From NCBI GenBank assembly GCA_963402885.1, contig OY727097.1:3162001-3226000 (forward strand): a stretch of 64,000 bases of DNA, in the 5' to 3' direction. The first letter of the stretch is position 1; every line of letters starts with the position of its first letter. Source of the stretch: Antedon bifida. Lineage: Eukaryota; Echinodermata; Crinoidea; Comatulida; Antedonidae. A program made the position numbers and the translations under genes. This document shows positions 25,376 through 37,815 of this stretch, one piece after another. Under the pieces are notes generated by a model. That model was given only the letters and a program-made list of their open reading frames with translations. It was not told where the DNA came from and did no database searches.

Positions 25376-28300
25376 ATGGCGTCACATGAAGATTCAAGCA
25401 CGGAGGAAGGCCTAATCCCCGATTCAAGTTTGAGTTTGTCAGAGTGTATCGAGGGTCCATTTATTGGCAGAAAAGTTCGACTTAAGCAATTGTATGATTT
25501 ACTTAGAAATGGTCATGACGATGGAGTGGCAACAATTTGCATCAGCGGACTTCCAGGTATGGGTAAAACCAGGCTAGCAAAAGAAGCATACCGGCAGATG
25601 AAGAACCATGAGTTGCTGTTTGTTGACCTCCGGGAGCTGTCAACGACTGAGAGCATTATTAACGCAGTTTTGCATAAAATTGGTGTACATACAACTGAAA
25701 TTAATATTGATGTTCTGATTTTGAAGTTAAAAGAATACAGACCAGAGAAAGCTAGTACGTATTACCTATAGGTTGTTGGACTTGAATAGGTACCTGCAAC
25801 TTATGGTGACACGCCCCTTTTTGATGTCGCCAAAAAAGTGTGACCTGATATTCAGATCGCGCTGAAGGTCCTTTTTTAAAAAAATCTTTAAAATTACTTC
25901 TGGTTGGATAATGATGACATTATTGGTACCAAAATGTCAACAGGGAGTTGTTCTACTGCTGGGAATTTTTTTTTTCTTTTTTCTGATGTTTATTTCATGA
26001 GTTACAACGATTCAAAAATATACCTCATCAAAACACGTCTTTTTTTCATAAAAAGTGAGTTAGTCCATTATTTTCATGTTTCAGTCCATATACTACATGC
26101 TATTACGATTATTTTGACATAAGTTTTGTGTATATTGATAGATGTTACAATGGAATTTTTAGATGTTGAAATTTTGTATTTTTCCACATGTTTACCTAGG
26201 CCTAGCATATCATAGGATGTAGTGTTACGCAGGGATGTATCTCCCTGGTTAAAGAATAGGCCTTTGACGGTCTATGTCGACTCCTTTGTATACATAATAT
26301 TCACTCTAAATCACTCTAAATATGTTTTAAAAAGTAGGAAATAAAATAAAACAATGTTTGATTTATAACATTCAATTATGTTTTGGTACTAAAGTTGTTA
26401 GAATACAGCGATTTTAAAAGATTGCAAATAAATATTTTTTATTAATAACAATAACCCGTATGAATATTAGTACGCTAGGTTGTCAGTTTACAATGCGGCC
26501 AATCAGAGTGCGTGTTTTTACCCAAGCTGGTGTAGATTTGGGTGTGCAAGTATAGTATGTTTGTGAATATCAATTCGACTGAAAGACAATTTGTAATAAT
26601 TGTCAGAGGGTAGGGAAAAAGTTGTTATAACGTAAATGGGTTTGGTTGTTGTTGAGAAGAGGTAGATTCATGTTTGGAAAAATAATAAATTTAAATAATA
26701 ATTTTCAAACAATTTTTAAGAATATTGCACTTCATTGCCACACTTTTTTTTTCTTATGCATTGAAATGCCTATACTGATTTTTTATGAAAAAAAAACATT
26801 AAAAAAATTATAAAAAATTACCATGTTGACGAATTTTAATTATTTTTGTGTTATTAAATTTCTATTTTTTTTCTTCATTTTTTGATGTATGACTCGATCT
26901 GTTTCAATAAGTTTGAATTTTCATGTTAGGTACCTAACTTGAACAGACTAGGCTACCAGAGGCCGTTTTGATATTTCAATTACCCCCTAGCCTACTAGAC
27001 AAATACCTTCCCCCACCCAGACAAACCAGTAATATACTGTTAGTGTTAGGGAATATTATTTATAAAATGAAGTTAAAGAAACCACCCCAGTATAACTCAG
27101 AAGAGGACAATCATTACATTAGGAGATATACTAACTAATACTTGTCCCTGAGAAGTAGTTTTCATAGTAGTGGTGGGAGGGGGGGTGGGGTGGTGTTGGT
27201 GATTGTAGTACAGTGGTAGGTCTTAAGGTTATCCATATAAGAATCTAATTGTCATGGAATGAACTCTATAAAAGAACCGTTTTTTAAAATAAAAATAATA
27301 ACTCAAACCTTTTCTTTGAGATCTGTCATGACCATGGAGTTATAAATTATTGTTGTACCTCCATTGTCATGACATACAATGTAGCCCACAATATCAACAA
27401 GTTAGTCGTTCACCTCGAATGTGAGTCTTAGTAAAATGTTTTAATTGTAAGGTCCTCACAGTAATTAATTATGTAATGGGTTTTTTTTAAATATAGGTAG
27501 CGCTGTACTCTTATTGGCTAATGCGCCAAAAGAAGGGGTAAATGATCATGTGTACAAGAACTTTGTTAAACTTATAGAGAGAATTGTCGAATGTGGTAAC
27601 ACCTGTCTAAAGGTTGTGATCACAAACACAATAAAGCTGCCTCGGAAACTTTCACGTTACCAATGTGTAAAGAATATTTCTATAAAGAAACTTGAGTACA
27701 AGGATGCAAGAGACATCCTGCAATATTACGCTGGACGAGCTATATCTGATGAAGAAGCAGAAAGACTTGTACACATTTGTGGAAAGTGTCCATTGGCGTT
27801 GAAATTAATCGGTAGTCGTATGGCAGACAACACCATCTCACCTAAAAAAATGATTGCGTATTTGGAGAAGCGCCCCGATATGGTATTTGATGGAGATGTC
27901 AAATTAGACGACTGCTATATTAACATAATTAACAGCTTACCAGACAACCTAAAGTTCCACATGATTCGACTCGCTACTGTTCCTGGTACTTTTACTAGTC
28001 GAGCAGCCATGGCAATTCTTAGTATGAAGAAATCAGAGTTGGTTGATGTAATTAAGCAACTTCAGGATCTCAAAGACAGAAATCTGATTGAAACATCGAT
28101 AGGTGACCGCTATGAAATGCATCTGCCAATGAGACAATCTCTTCAGGAGATTGGCAAAAAAGACCAATCTGTTATGTGCCAATATGAAGTTGCGGAGCAA
28201 GAGTTCATTGGATACTTTCTGCGGAAGCTTATGAAAATTGGAGAACTAAGTGAGTCAAAATACAAGAACGCGATTAAACGAAGGAACAAAGATACAGCTA

Positions 28301-31296
28301 ACTTTCAAGAGCTGCTCAAACTTCTGCCACAACAAAAGAGAAGTGTTACAACTGATGAATGGCGAGTAATATCGACTACTGTGGAGTTGTTTTTTTCAAC
28401 TAAAGAAAGATTGAAGTTTTTCAAAGCTCAACGTGAACTTGAGTACGAAAGACATAACCTTCTACAGTTTGTTGAAATGTCAGCTTATGAAAGTTTGCAA
28501 ATGTCAAGAATGAACTATCGATATGAAGAAATTCTACCACTGCTGGAAACAGCTGAAGAGGAACTTCTGAAAACCAAGAAGCCAGAAGAAACACTTCCTA
28601 CGATTCCATTTGTTGCTAAACTTTTCCAATGGAAACCTGAACAATATTTTGCAGCAAAACATGTAAGTTTTCTCACTGATGCTGAAAAAGAATCATTGAT
28701 TTTGCTGTACCAACTTTGGGGAAATGTTTGTACCACGTGTTTGAAAGATTTAGATCAAGCTAATGTCAGAATCGGGGTTGCATATGATCTCTTGAAAGAA
28801 CTAGATCTGCAGAATACCAATACAGCTCGATTCTACAGCACTATGGCAGATCTTATATTGACCAAATCTCGGCTTCAGCAAAGTAATGCTTTATGCAAAG
28901 AAAGCGAGGTGAAAAAAGCGCTAAATTTGTACCGCAAGGCATACGAATTAAGAGTGGCTCTCACCCAATCAGAACATCACCCTGATATTCCAGTTTACCT
29001 TGCAAATATTGGTTCATGTTATTATCAGCTGGAAGATAGCAAAAACGCTATTGAATATTACAAAAGGTCCTTAAATGTAGACAGCCATTTAGAGGATAAT
29101 ATGGATATTGATAATGAAGAGGCCTACCTGAAGACTTTGAGAAATCTAGCACTAGCATATCGAGACGAAAACAGGTAGCTTAAATCAGTTTTACTTTAAA
29201 AATCATGTGATACATAAACAAATTCTCTGTGGGAATTCTGTGGCCGTTTTTACCAATCACTTTAACTGAAATATTTATTTGGTTTTGCTAATTTTTAATT
29301 TTAGGAGTAAGGGTTTCCAAGCAAGCTGAAAATCATATACTGTATTCTTTTTCTGCACAGATATGAAAAGGCTATTGACTATGCAGAAAAGTGTGCGAGT
29401 AGGCGTAGGAAGTTGCTAGGCATTCATACAGACACAGCACGTACATACTACCTATTAGGTCTGTTCTACTATGAACGCAACCACAGAGGTGATATGCGGA
29501 GTGCAGAGGAGAATTTCAATGAGGCACTCGAGATTGAAGTGCAGCTGTGGAGGCAGGGCAAGCCTCATTCAGTGGATTGGGGAAATTTAAAGAGCAGAAT
29601 ACAAGAGCTCCTTGCAAGAACTAAACAAAAAATGAAATATTCAGAATATTATAAACCACGCTTCGATGTATGTAGATATTTTTAGTCTTACACAATTTTA
29701 CCAATCTGTTAAATAACATTTATATATTCCACGTTAAACTGCTTTTAATTTTATTCATAATTGTTGTTGTTGATATGGATTTCTTTTATTTTTTAGATCG
29801 CGGAGAAAGAATCAACTCAAAAACCTAAAGAAACAGTTATTTCTGATAACGATAACAACTCCACGACAGAATCTTCAGGTGAGTGGCCTTTTAAAAACAT
29901 AGGTTTGTCGAAGCTGGCTGATTATTCTCGCTGATACTGTAATATGCTTACATGTCTTATTGTTATGCTAAATGAGCTGCACTCATAATTTTATACGGTA
30001 TACATAACGATACTTTTATTTTAACATAAACAATTACGGGCAGTATGGTGACTATAGTAGTGTAGTAGTGTGTTTTGGAGTGTAGTTGTCGCTTGGTGGT
30101 TATGATGCTTGGCTACCACTCCAAGGGTTCAAGTCCCGTCATGTCAGGATTTTTTTAAAGACAAAATTACAACTCCACTCCAAAAGTCTTGTGTATATGT
30201 TTGTCTTGTGAACCTCTGAGGGTCCCTAATGATCAGCAATTGCTAGATTGATCACCCTCATTAAATATGGTGTAAACAAAAACAAACAGCGCCCCGTAAT
30301 TTCCATTCGATTCGGTGGATTTTTTATTCACCACTATTGCTGAGTTCAGAGTTTAAAAAAAATATTTTGCCTTTAAAATAATAAAAAAAAACCCGTTATA
30401 TTTCACAGATGAGTCAGTAGATGAGATAAAGAATCCGACATATACACATCATGCTTATAAACAAGAACGTCGTAATGTTGTACGTTAAACATTTTTTTAT
30501 TCTTACTTTCATTAATTTGACCCTTGACCCGATGTATTACAACTGCTTTTATTTCACTTCCGAACTGTAAAGAAGATTGTATTTTTTTTTTAGATCGCGG
30601 AGAAATCACAAAACCCGACTAGAACAGTTATTTCTGATGCCGATTCTTTTGGTGAGTCGTAGTCTAGACCTAGACTTATATGTCTTAATAATATTCTCAC
30701 ATATTTTACATTATTTGCACGATTTCCGAGTAGTGTTTTGCATTTGAAATAGATGATAATTTTTTTTATTTTACAGTAGATGAAAGCAACATGTTGCAAA
30801 ATGTGGAAGACATAAAGAGCAAACACCACAGTAATTCAACAGCCTCCGATGAGGGCGACACAATGTCTGTTGCATCCAGGGACACTGGTATTTCAAGCAA
30901 TGCTTCTTCTAATAAACTACAAGGTACTTTTCTTTAATTGATTTTCTTATGCGATTCCTTCCTTCACCAATCCCCTTATCATTCACAAACACTAACTTTT
31001 TGAGGAATAGTTAGGAATATATTAGACTATAAGATAGTATAGCTTAGGCCTAATGATACTTCATGATGGAAAATTTCTTAAGAAGCAGTAAAGATTATTT
31101 ATAATAGGGTTGATGGGGACCTCTTTGTCCAATTGAACATAAATAGGTAAAAGTTCCTTGTCACAAATCAAATTATCTAATAACATGTAATTTTTTGTCT
31201 TTGTATACTTGCTGCGAGATAGTGTCGAGTAGGCCTACGAGTATAAGAGAGAGCGATGGTCAAAGAAAGCCAGATGATACTGACTATACTCCGTAA
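25376..31296 (+). CDS. NB-ARC ATPase with TPR repeats
   Basis: Eight exons: 25376-25754, 27497-29174, 29361-29667, 29797-29878, 30409-30479, 30594-30651, 30777-30923 and 31223-31296. All GT-AG phases agree, giving 931 residues. Exon 1 has the lead-in FIGRKVRLKQLYDLL and the P-loop GLPGMGKT (residues 58-65). Exon 2 continues with the degenerate kinase-2 strand AVLLLANAP, an RNBS-B-like VVITNT, the GLPL-type motif CGKCPLALKLIG and a winged-helix region. TPR-like helices follow (ALNLYRKAYELR, PVYLANIGSCYYQLEDSKNA, YEKAIDYAEKC). The C-terminus (exons 4-8) is polar and serine-rich. The architecture is that of STAND ATPases used in death and immunity pathways. No CARD, death, DED or TIR domain is present. 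The Walker B aspartates are missing, so ATP may be bound but not normally hydrolysed (inference). The last exon is the least certain part. Confidence 0.85.
30065..30295 (+). mobile_element. tRNA-derived SINE in NB-ARC gene intron 4
   Basis: The head has an A-box-like segment (GTTGTCGCTTGGTGGTTATG) and a B box GGTTCAAGTCC (30,126-30,136) at tRNA-like spacing. A non-tRNA body and a tail (ACCCTCATTAAATATGGTGT, then an AAAC-rich end) follow. It does not fold as a complete tRNA, so it is a SINE rather than a tRNA gene. It lies between exons 4 and 5. Confidence 0.65.
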
Positions 31297-32266
31297 GAAA
31301 TTTTCTTTTGTAAAGACAAACAAACAAGTATAAAAAGTATAACCTCTTTACATTACACAGTATAACAGTATACAGACAATTATTTTAATTATACCAAATC
31401 AAATATTACAAAATTATATTTTTATATCATATTCTGTAATAATAACGACCCTTATGCTTTATTATAATAAATTAAAGTTTAAAACCATGCAGTAAATAGA
31501 AAAGTTGAGGAGGATGAAGGAGGGGCAATCGAATGCCAAATAAAGGCGGTCACGGGAAGTGAATTCATTTTACATTTTCTTAATACAGAGAGCGCTCTAC
31601 ATACTCTTTCTGTTACGATGACAGCATTCATTTTGTTTTAAATAAATTAAATTTACAATAAAAAGTAAAAAATAAATAACATACATTCATGCTACCATTT
31701 ATGAAACAGAAAAAAAACAACTTGCGATCAATTTAAGCGCATGGATTACAGAATCAATATTCATAAAGTAAAGCACATGTAAACTATTTTAAAAATGAAA
31801 GTAGTATGATGCATGCAACATTAAATATTATTTAACTTTTTTAGCTTTACTGATAAAGACATACGACGCTAGTAATTAACACGTTATAGTAATTTACTAA
31901 TAAGCTAAATGAAAACGCTAGCATTTAAAAAAAAAGTTCTTTCTAGTTTGAATCTTTGTAGTTAATGTCAATTTCTTCTTAAGATTATTATTAAGCAACT
32001 GTACATTTGCCGGTCCTCATAGTATGAAATGAAATGTTGCTGTACAACCATCACATTCGGAATTTGATTCCACTTAACAAGGGAAGCTTGAGTTATTTTG
32101 AATGTACTGTATAACTTCGGCTTATTGAATTCTTTTGGAAATCCGATCGATGCACTTTCAGAGCTACTGATCGAAAAAGGTTTTTTGTCGAGAGGAACGG
32201 AGCCAAACAAACCAGCCTACAGTTGTATTTCAATATGCAGTTAATCAGATTGGTAGGCTTGCCAAT
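31297..32266. other. Gap between the convergent NB-ARC and cholinesterase genes
   Basis: Non-coding. AATAAA hexamers on the plus strand near 31,466 and 31,640 could serve the NB-ARC gene. No clear signal for the cholinesterase gene was found. Nothing else is recognisable. Confidence 0.5.
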
Positions 32267-34744
32267 CTATGAGCCATCGCACGTGTTGACTTTGTTATTA
32301 ACATAGGTGTCAAACGCAGCCTTCCAGTTGACCATATAAAAGCTTCTCCAATCCTTAAACTCTGCTTTCCATTGACTTTCTGCTTCGTCGATGTCACCTA
32401 AAAACAAAACAAACAAAAATGTTAATGAGACAACGGTCAGGATCATTGTCTAGTCCATTTATATCATATGATGTCGAGATTATGATGTCTTTTTAACAAG
32501 ATGGACACTCGCATGGTAAGCCTTCAAACCTTCCACAATTTCCTCATTGGAAATCTTGAATGCGCCGATTGGAAGTGTTGGCATACGTATTAGTTGTCTT
32601 TGTATATGGACCTTACCTGTCTTTGCTTGTAAGTCCGGCAAGTATTTGTCCCAAAACATACACTGACTGGCCCTTGGTCCATTCCCCACGACAGTTTTCT
32701 GAGTGGTAACTAAGGACGCATTCAGAACCAGATACTCAAGATTTTGAGCCGTGTGAAGCGGCCATCTTAGTTCCTCCATGTCGTCATTTTGCTTGATATT
32801 TGGATTTCTAAATAGTACAAATACAATAGATTATAATCAGGATGAATTTAGTGTTGTAGGTGCTACTAAAACCCACCGGATACCCCCGGGGAACCAACGG
32901 ACCTACCGGAGCATGAATAACAAATCTTGCTACCAGAGAGCAGCCACCTTCTAATAAAGTAGCTCAAAACGTGTGCCAGAGCCATAATCTTATCATTGGG
33001 GAGGCCGTCATCACGGTGGTACACTTGTAAGCAGGTTTGATTGTATAAGCATAGACCTATAAATATGAGGATGGTACATGTCGACGGAACGCTTCTAATG
33101 TAATTCAGTTTGAAACACTCCAAATACAAAAGAACAGAATATGCGCTCTTACGTCATTCGCCGTCACCAATAATGACGTTTGGTTGACGTCATATCACCG
33201 TAAGGTGTCCATGTTTAGGTTTTAAAGTACTGTACTTACCCGGTTCTTGCAAAATTAGCGTAGTAAGTCATCATTTGTCGGCTTAATTGTTTGTCTTCAT
33301 CGCTAAACCCGTTCTCTGTGTGAAGAGGAAGTCCAAAGAAGTAGGCAATTTCGTCGCCGTGTAAAACTCCCATCCAATCTGGAAATGGGTGGTTCGAGGC
33401 ACGTTGAGTGAATCTGTAGTAATACACATCTAGCTCGAATTCAGCATAGGCTTTGGCAAAATGAAAAGTTGGACAGACGAACTTGTTATCGCCGGCAGCC
33501 TGGTCAATAGCATCTCGAAAACTAGCGTCGTTGTTTGGTTTAAGCCAATCCGTGTATTGGAATTCAATGGCGTCATGAGCAAAGCTGTTCTTATTTGGCC
33601 AGCAATATTCAATCGCTTCTCTAAACTGTGACTTGTCTAACAGACTTTCGGTGTCTTTGCTGTAGCCTGGCACTTCGTAAATTAGAAAAAAATTGGCTTC
33701 GTTTGTATTACTCCCGATTATGATCTCGCATGGTTTAAACGCTTTCTTTTGCAGTGTTGCCTGAGGAGTCTCGACAATAAACAGACCATCGACAACAGGA
33801 ACGAAGGCAAAGTTTAAAAATTCAGTCGTTACCCACATACTGTTCAGTATTTCCTCTGCATCTTTGGTTTGCAAACATTGTACCATTTCATCGGCGGTAA
33901 AAGAACGACCACTGTTACTTTCGGTACACGATAGTTGCTCGGCCAACAGAGTACCTCTTCTGAGTGCTTCTGGCTTGGTGTAATGCGCCCAGGGAGCGTT
34001 TGCAGACGCGCTCTGCATAATGGCGCGCTTAAACAGATTCCGACTAACAGGCGACAACAGATGGAAACTAACACTCGCAGAACCTGCACTCTCTGAAAAC
34101 AGCGTCACCTCATTAGGGTTGCCACCAAATAATGCAATGTTTTCTTGAACCCATTGTAGCGCGAGCGCTTGATCGCGCAAACCAGCATTTCCAGGTGCCC
34201 TCTCGCCCATTGCTAAGAAACCAAGAGCTCCAAGTCGATAGTTCATTGATACCACGATCAGGTTTTCTTCAGCAGCAAGAGTTTTACCATCGTATACATC
34301 AAGCGAAGAAACGCCACTGAAATAGCTTCCACCGTATATCCACACCATTACTGCTGAATTACGTGGTCGAGGATAAGGTGCCCATACGTTTAAGTTCAAA
34401 CAATCTTCACTCACGGGCACGTTTGGGTTCCACATCTCCGTGCCTGGAAATCCGGGGAAAGTGTCATCTGGTAGCTGCATACAACCATGACCGTATTCGG
34501 TTGCGTTAAACGTTGTCTTCCAATGTTCCTTTGGTACCGGTGGTTTAAAGCGTCGGTTACCTATTGGCGGTTCTGCATAAGGTATTCCGAGAAACGCGTC
34601 AACATCTTTGTTAAACACATTCATGCGTTTACCTCGAACCTTCCCTTGTACAACTTTTACAACGATGTCTTCGCCAGCAGATACCACACAGAACACACTG
34701 AATGGTATAACCAGCAACAACCAACAGCGTATAAACTGCATCAT
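32267..34744 (-). CDS. Acetylcholinesterase with tetramerisation (T) tail
   Basis: Three minus-strand exons, 34744-33240, 32807-32617 and 32397-32267, join in frame to 608 residues. A signal peptide covers about residues 1-23. Cholinesterase marks include EMWNPN with the choline-binding Trp (W105), the oxyanion-hole region YGGSYFSG, GALGFLA, the nucleophile in FSESAG (S219), the acid in NTNEA (E349) and His in MGVLHGDEI (H462), so the triad is complete. Cysteines matching the three conserved disulfides are present. The elbow is SESAG rather than the usual GESAG. Exon 3 encodes EAESQWKAEFKDW and YMVNWKAAFDTYV with a near-terminal Cys. This matches the WAT/T peptide that lets vertebrate AChE and BChE form tetramers with ColQ or PRiMA, so the protein is probably a secreted or anchored oligomer. 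An acceptor at 34,757-34,755 implies an upstream untranslated exon. Butyryl-type selectivity cannot be excluded. Confidence 0.92.
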
Positions 34745-35825
34745 AGAAATAATGCTGAAATTAAAAAAACAAAAATATTATACGTATATAGGTATATAGC
34801 GATTTTTTAAATCCCGTGAAAATAGTAAGGTCGTTAAGGAAAACAGCGCACAGCTAACCTATTGTCATTAGAAAAAAACCGTATATAATGGAAGGATTAA
34901 GTTAATAACTTGGTATTTTATATAGAATTATGAGTCTCTTGCAAAAACGGTATACTTTCAATGACGTTTCTAAAATTCTGAGATTGGCATGCTGTGCACT
35001 AACTGGATGTCCATTCTTTTCGTAAATACTGTTATCTAGACTATAGTATAAGAACTGGTAGTAAAGGCAAAATATTAGGAACTTCCGTAATACCAACAGT
35101 GGAGAAACCCACGCAACTTATACCACCTACTGACCTACCTACCTGCTAAGGCCTTATAAGGACACTTTCCGTTGCTGTTGTAGCTGACACCAAACTGCAA
35201 GTGCCAGCTCTTACCTTTCCAATAGCATACCATTACAATCGATGATAAGGACGCGTTCCCAGCAACGTTACCTCTAGAAGAACTTACAATAAGACCTGCT
35301 TGATTACATTCGGAATCGACTTATCGAAATTGTTCGTAGCCTAGACTGTGTAAGACCTATGTAGCATGCAGAGACCATACAAGAAGATTCCGACCCCACG
35401 ATGCAGCGATGCATGGACTTGACGTGCGAATCAATAGTGTCTAATGACATGCTTCAATGACCTCGTATAGAATAATGCTTAATGTTCATTGTTTGTCGGG
35501 ACGATATCGATGATCAATTTAATTTAGAATACGTGTGGCTAGATATCGATACGTAACAGAAATTGTCAATAGCGCCATCAAGGATACTCAATCTTGTAGA
35601 GTGTATTATCTAGAATCGATTGAACGCTAAATTGATCACCTACTATTTTACGAATATGTACAGTTGTCAGAAGTTTAGAAATGGGAGTTTGGGGGTGGGG
35701 GTGTTGGTGGTGTCAGCTATTTTTCTGTTCCTGTTGCCAGTTGGTTGAAGCTCGGTTCCCACGCATACGCAACGCAATCGACGTAGGAACAACGTGGTTA
35801 GTTATGACCAATCACAAGCGACAGA

Positions 35826-36010
35826 ATCGTACAATACCTGCCCCGGAGGATGACAAATAATATGTCTTATTTGTCATCCGCCAGGGCCGCAATAAACGGC
35901 TATGTACAGTGGAATCGTAAAATACCTGCCCTGATGGAAGGGAGGATGGCAAAATATAAATGTTTTATTTCATCCGTCAGCGCAGGTAAACGGCTATGTA
36001 CAGTGTGGAA
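35826..36010. repeat. 96-bp tandem duplication with 13-bp hairpin
   Basis: AAACGGCTATGTACAGTG occurs at about 35,893 and 35,989, marking two 96-base units. The first contains a perfect inverted repeat, GGATGACAAATAA then six bases then TTATTTGTCATCC (about 35,847-35,878). The second copy of the hairpin is degraded. Confidence 0.8.
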
Positions 36011-36285
36011 TACAATACATGCAAATATTTGGTACACTTTAATTTCATGTGAAATTAAATTAGCCTATATAGCTGTGGGATGGTCTGAGAAAATGATACT
36101 GTATATAATAATAATAATAATACATATAATAAGTATATATATATATATTTCGGTATTTTTTATTCATCAAAAAGTCATATACATAAAACAGTTCATGGCA
36201 GTATAAACTGAATTGCGAACTGAGTAGTTAAATACATTATACAAAATATACAGAATTAAACAAAATGAGCAATATGAGGATTAAT

Positions 36286-36651
36286 ACAATAGTTCAGTTA
36301 CGGTACATAGTCAATTATTTAGTAGAAAAATATCTTTAAAAATATATAATGTTTAAATATTCTAAAAAAAGATTGACTGCTATGAATAGCGATGTGCGAG
36401 TAATAAATACTACATGGCCGGACCGCAAGTAAAATACGATACATAATATGATGACGTAGTAGATATCTACAATAGTTCAGTTACGGTACATAGTCAATTA
36501 ATTAGTAGAAAAATATCTTTAAAAATATATAATGTTTAAGTATTCTAAAAATAGATTGACTGCTATAATAGCGATGTGCGAGTAATAAATACTACATGGC
36601 CGGACCGCAAGTAAAATACGATACATAATATGATGATGTAGTAGATATCTA
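36286..36651. repeat. 183-bp tandem duplication
   Basis: ACAATAGTTCAGTTACGGTA begins at 36,286 and 36,469, and both units end in GATGTAGTAGATATCT or a close variant. The two copies are about 97 per cent alike by eye, so the duplication is recent. No coding content. Confidence 0.88.
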
Positions 36652-37815
36652 GGCATGCGTAGAAATCCCGGATTGGAGTAGAGGTTTAGATCTTTGAGCT
36701 TTGCGGTTTGGCGTTTCATAGTCAAATCTTCTCCATTGTCTCATCGCTGTTGTTCACAATAGAATGAAAGCGGTCTTAAATTAACAAAGTAGTACAGTAT
36801 ATAGGTTTTGGTGCTATACAGGTGGTTGTATGGTACGTACTTTGTTTTACTAATAGATTAATATTCAGGGACATATCGAAATCAAGTGAAGTTATAAGAT
36901 TAAACAATTGTTTCAGTATACGTTGTAAGTTACATGATACAGCATATATCTCTATGCATACAGACAGTAAGTGGTTATTATACGGTATTACGCAGTCCTG
37001 TATTACTATTAGGCCTCCTAAAGCAAAGGCCTATACAGTATAACAGAAACCTACAATCATATTCTAATCTAAGCCTATAATAAGTCAGCTGTCAAGGCTA
37101 TCCAGCCCACATTTAGTCAAAATGGCAAAATGCTGTAATGCCAAAATATGTATGGATGGGCCTTTAACTGTATGTACTGTATATAGATAATAGAATAGTC
37201 TAACAGTACCGAATATGCGCTGCTCTTTCTCAATGCCTAAAATAACGTCTATGGATTTTCCATACTGTGAATCATCAACAATGGGTAAGTGTTGTGTGGA
37301 ACTGATAACCACGTGATAACCTACAACCACTACAATAAATAGGCTTATTGCACAATTACTGTACGAAAATAACGCGTTATAAAGAAACAAGATGATGGAT
37401 GTCTCTTCGTCTTATATTTTTTATGCAGCAAAAACAATTCATCTGCCCACAAAATACTCTAGAAATAAAACGTACGGTTGGGCGGCGTCTATCTATTGAA
37501 AAATGTTTTTTACCTAAGTTACATTTAAAACACTCTGTTGCTTTACTACAGGTAACACTAGTCGGTCGTAATTTGAACAATTAATGTTTTTTTCTATATT
37601 TAATCTCGAATTTCCCTGCAAGAATACATTTTCCCTATCCAATTCACAACGTAACAAATTAAAGTATTGTAAATATTCTTACTAAAATAAAAATTAGGCA
37701 TATGCTGTAATACACTGTTAGGTCTATAGTGTTTATGTAGAGTATAACAATAACATTAGTGTTTTATGTAGATATTGTTGCCTTATCATGCAATTCATTC
37801 TTCTTCAGCCTCGAA

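Larger units (their letters stand above)
34755..37815. other. Region upstream of cholinesterase and of DED copy 1
   Basis: No coding exon is seen. It should contain the cholinesterase promoter and untranslated first exon; a possible minus-strand donor AGCAG/GTAGGT lies near 35,143. From about 35,470 it is the left copy of a segmental duplication. Two local tandem duplications within it are listed separately. Confidence 0.5.

Noticed and set aside
27514..27516. Start codon for a separate NB-ARC protein
   Set aside because: The triplet is TTG, and the frame continues upstream to the splice acceptor at 27,496 in the phase of exon 1.
30080..30140. tRNA gene
   Set aside because: A-box-like and B-box sequences are present, but no full cloverleaf or acceptor stem forms, and a SINE body follows.
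30486..30488. Stop of the NB-ARC gene in exon 5
   Set aside because: A consensus donor, GTACGT, at 30,480 leaves phase 0 and joins exactly to the next exon. The stop would only be used if that donor is skipped, giving a possible short isoform.
37759..37815. N-terminal extension of the DED protein upstream of MASRED
   Set aside because: The 19 preceding in-frame codons are hydrophobic and unrelated to the domain. The second copy shares them only because the flank is duplicated. The ATG at 37,816 is the better start.
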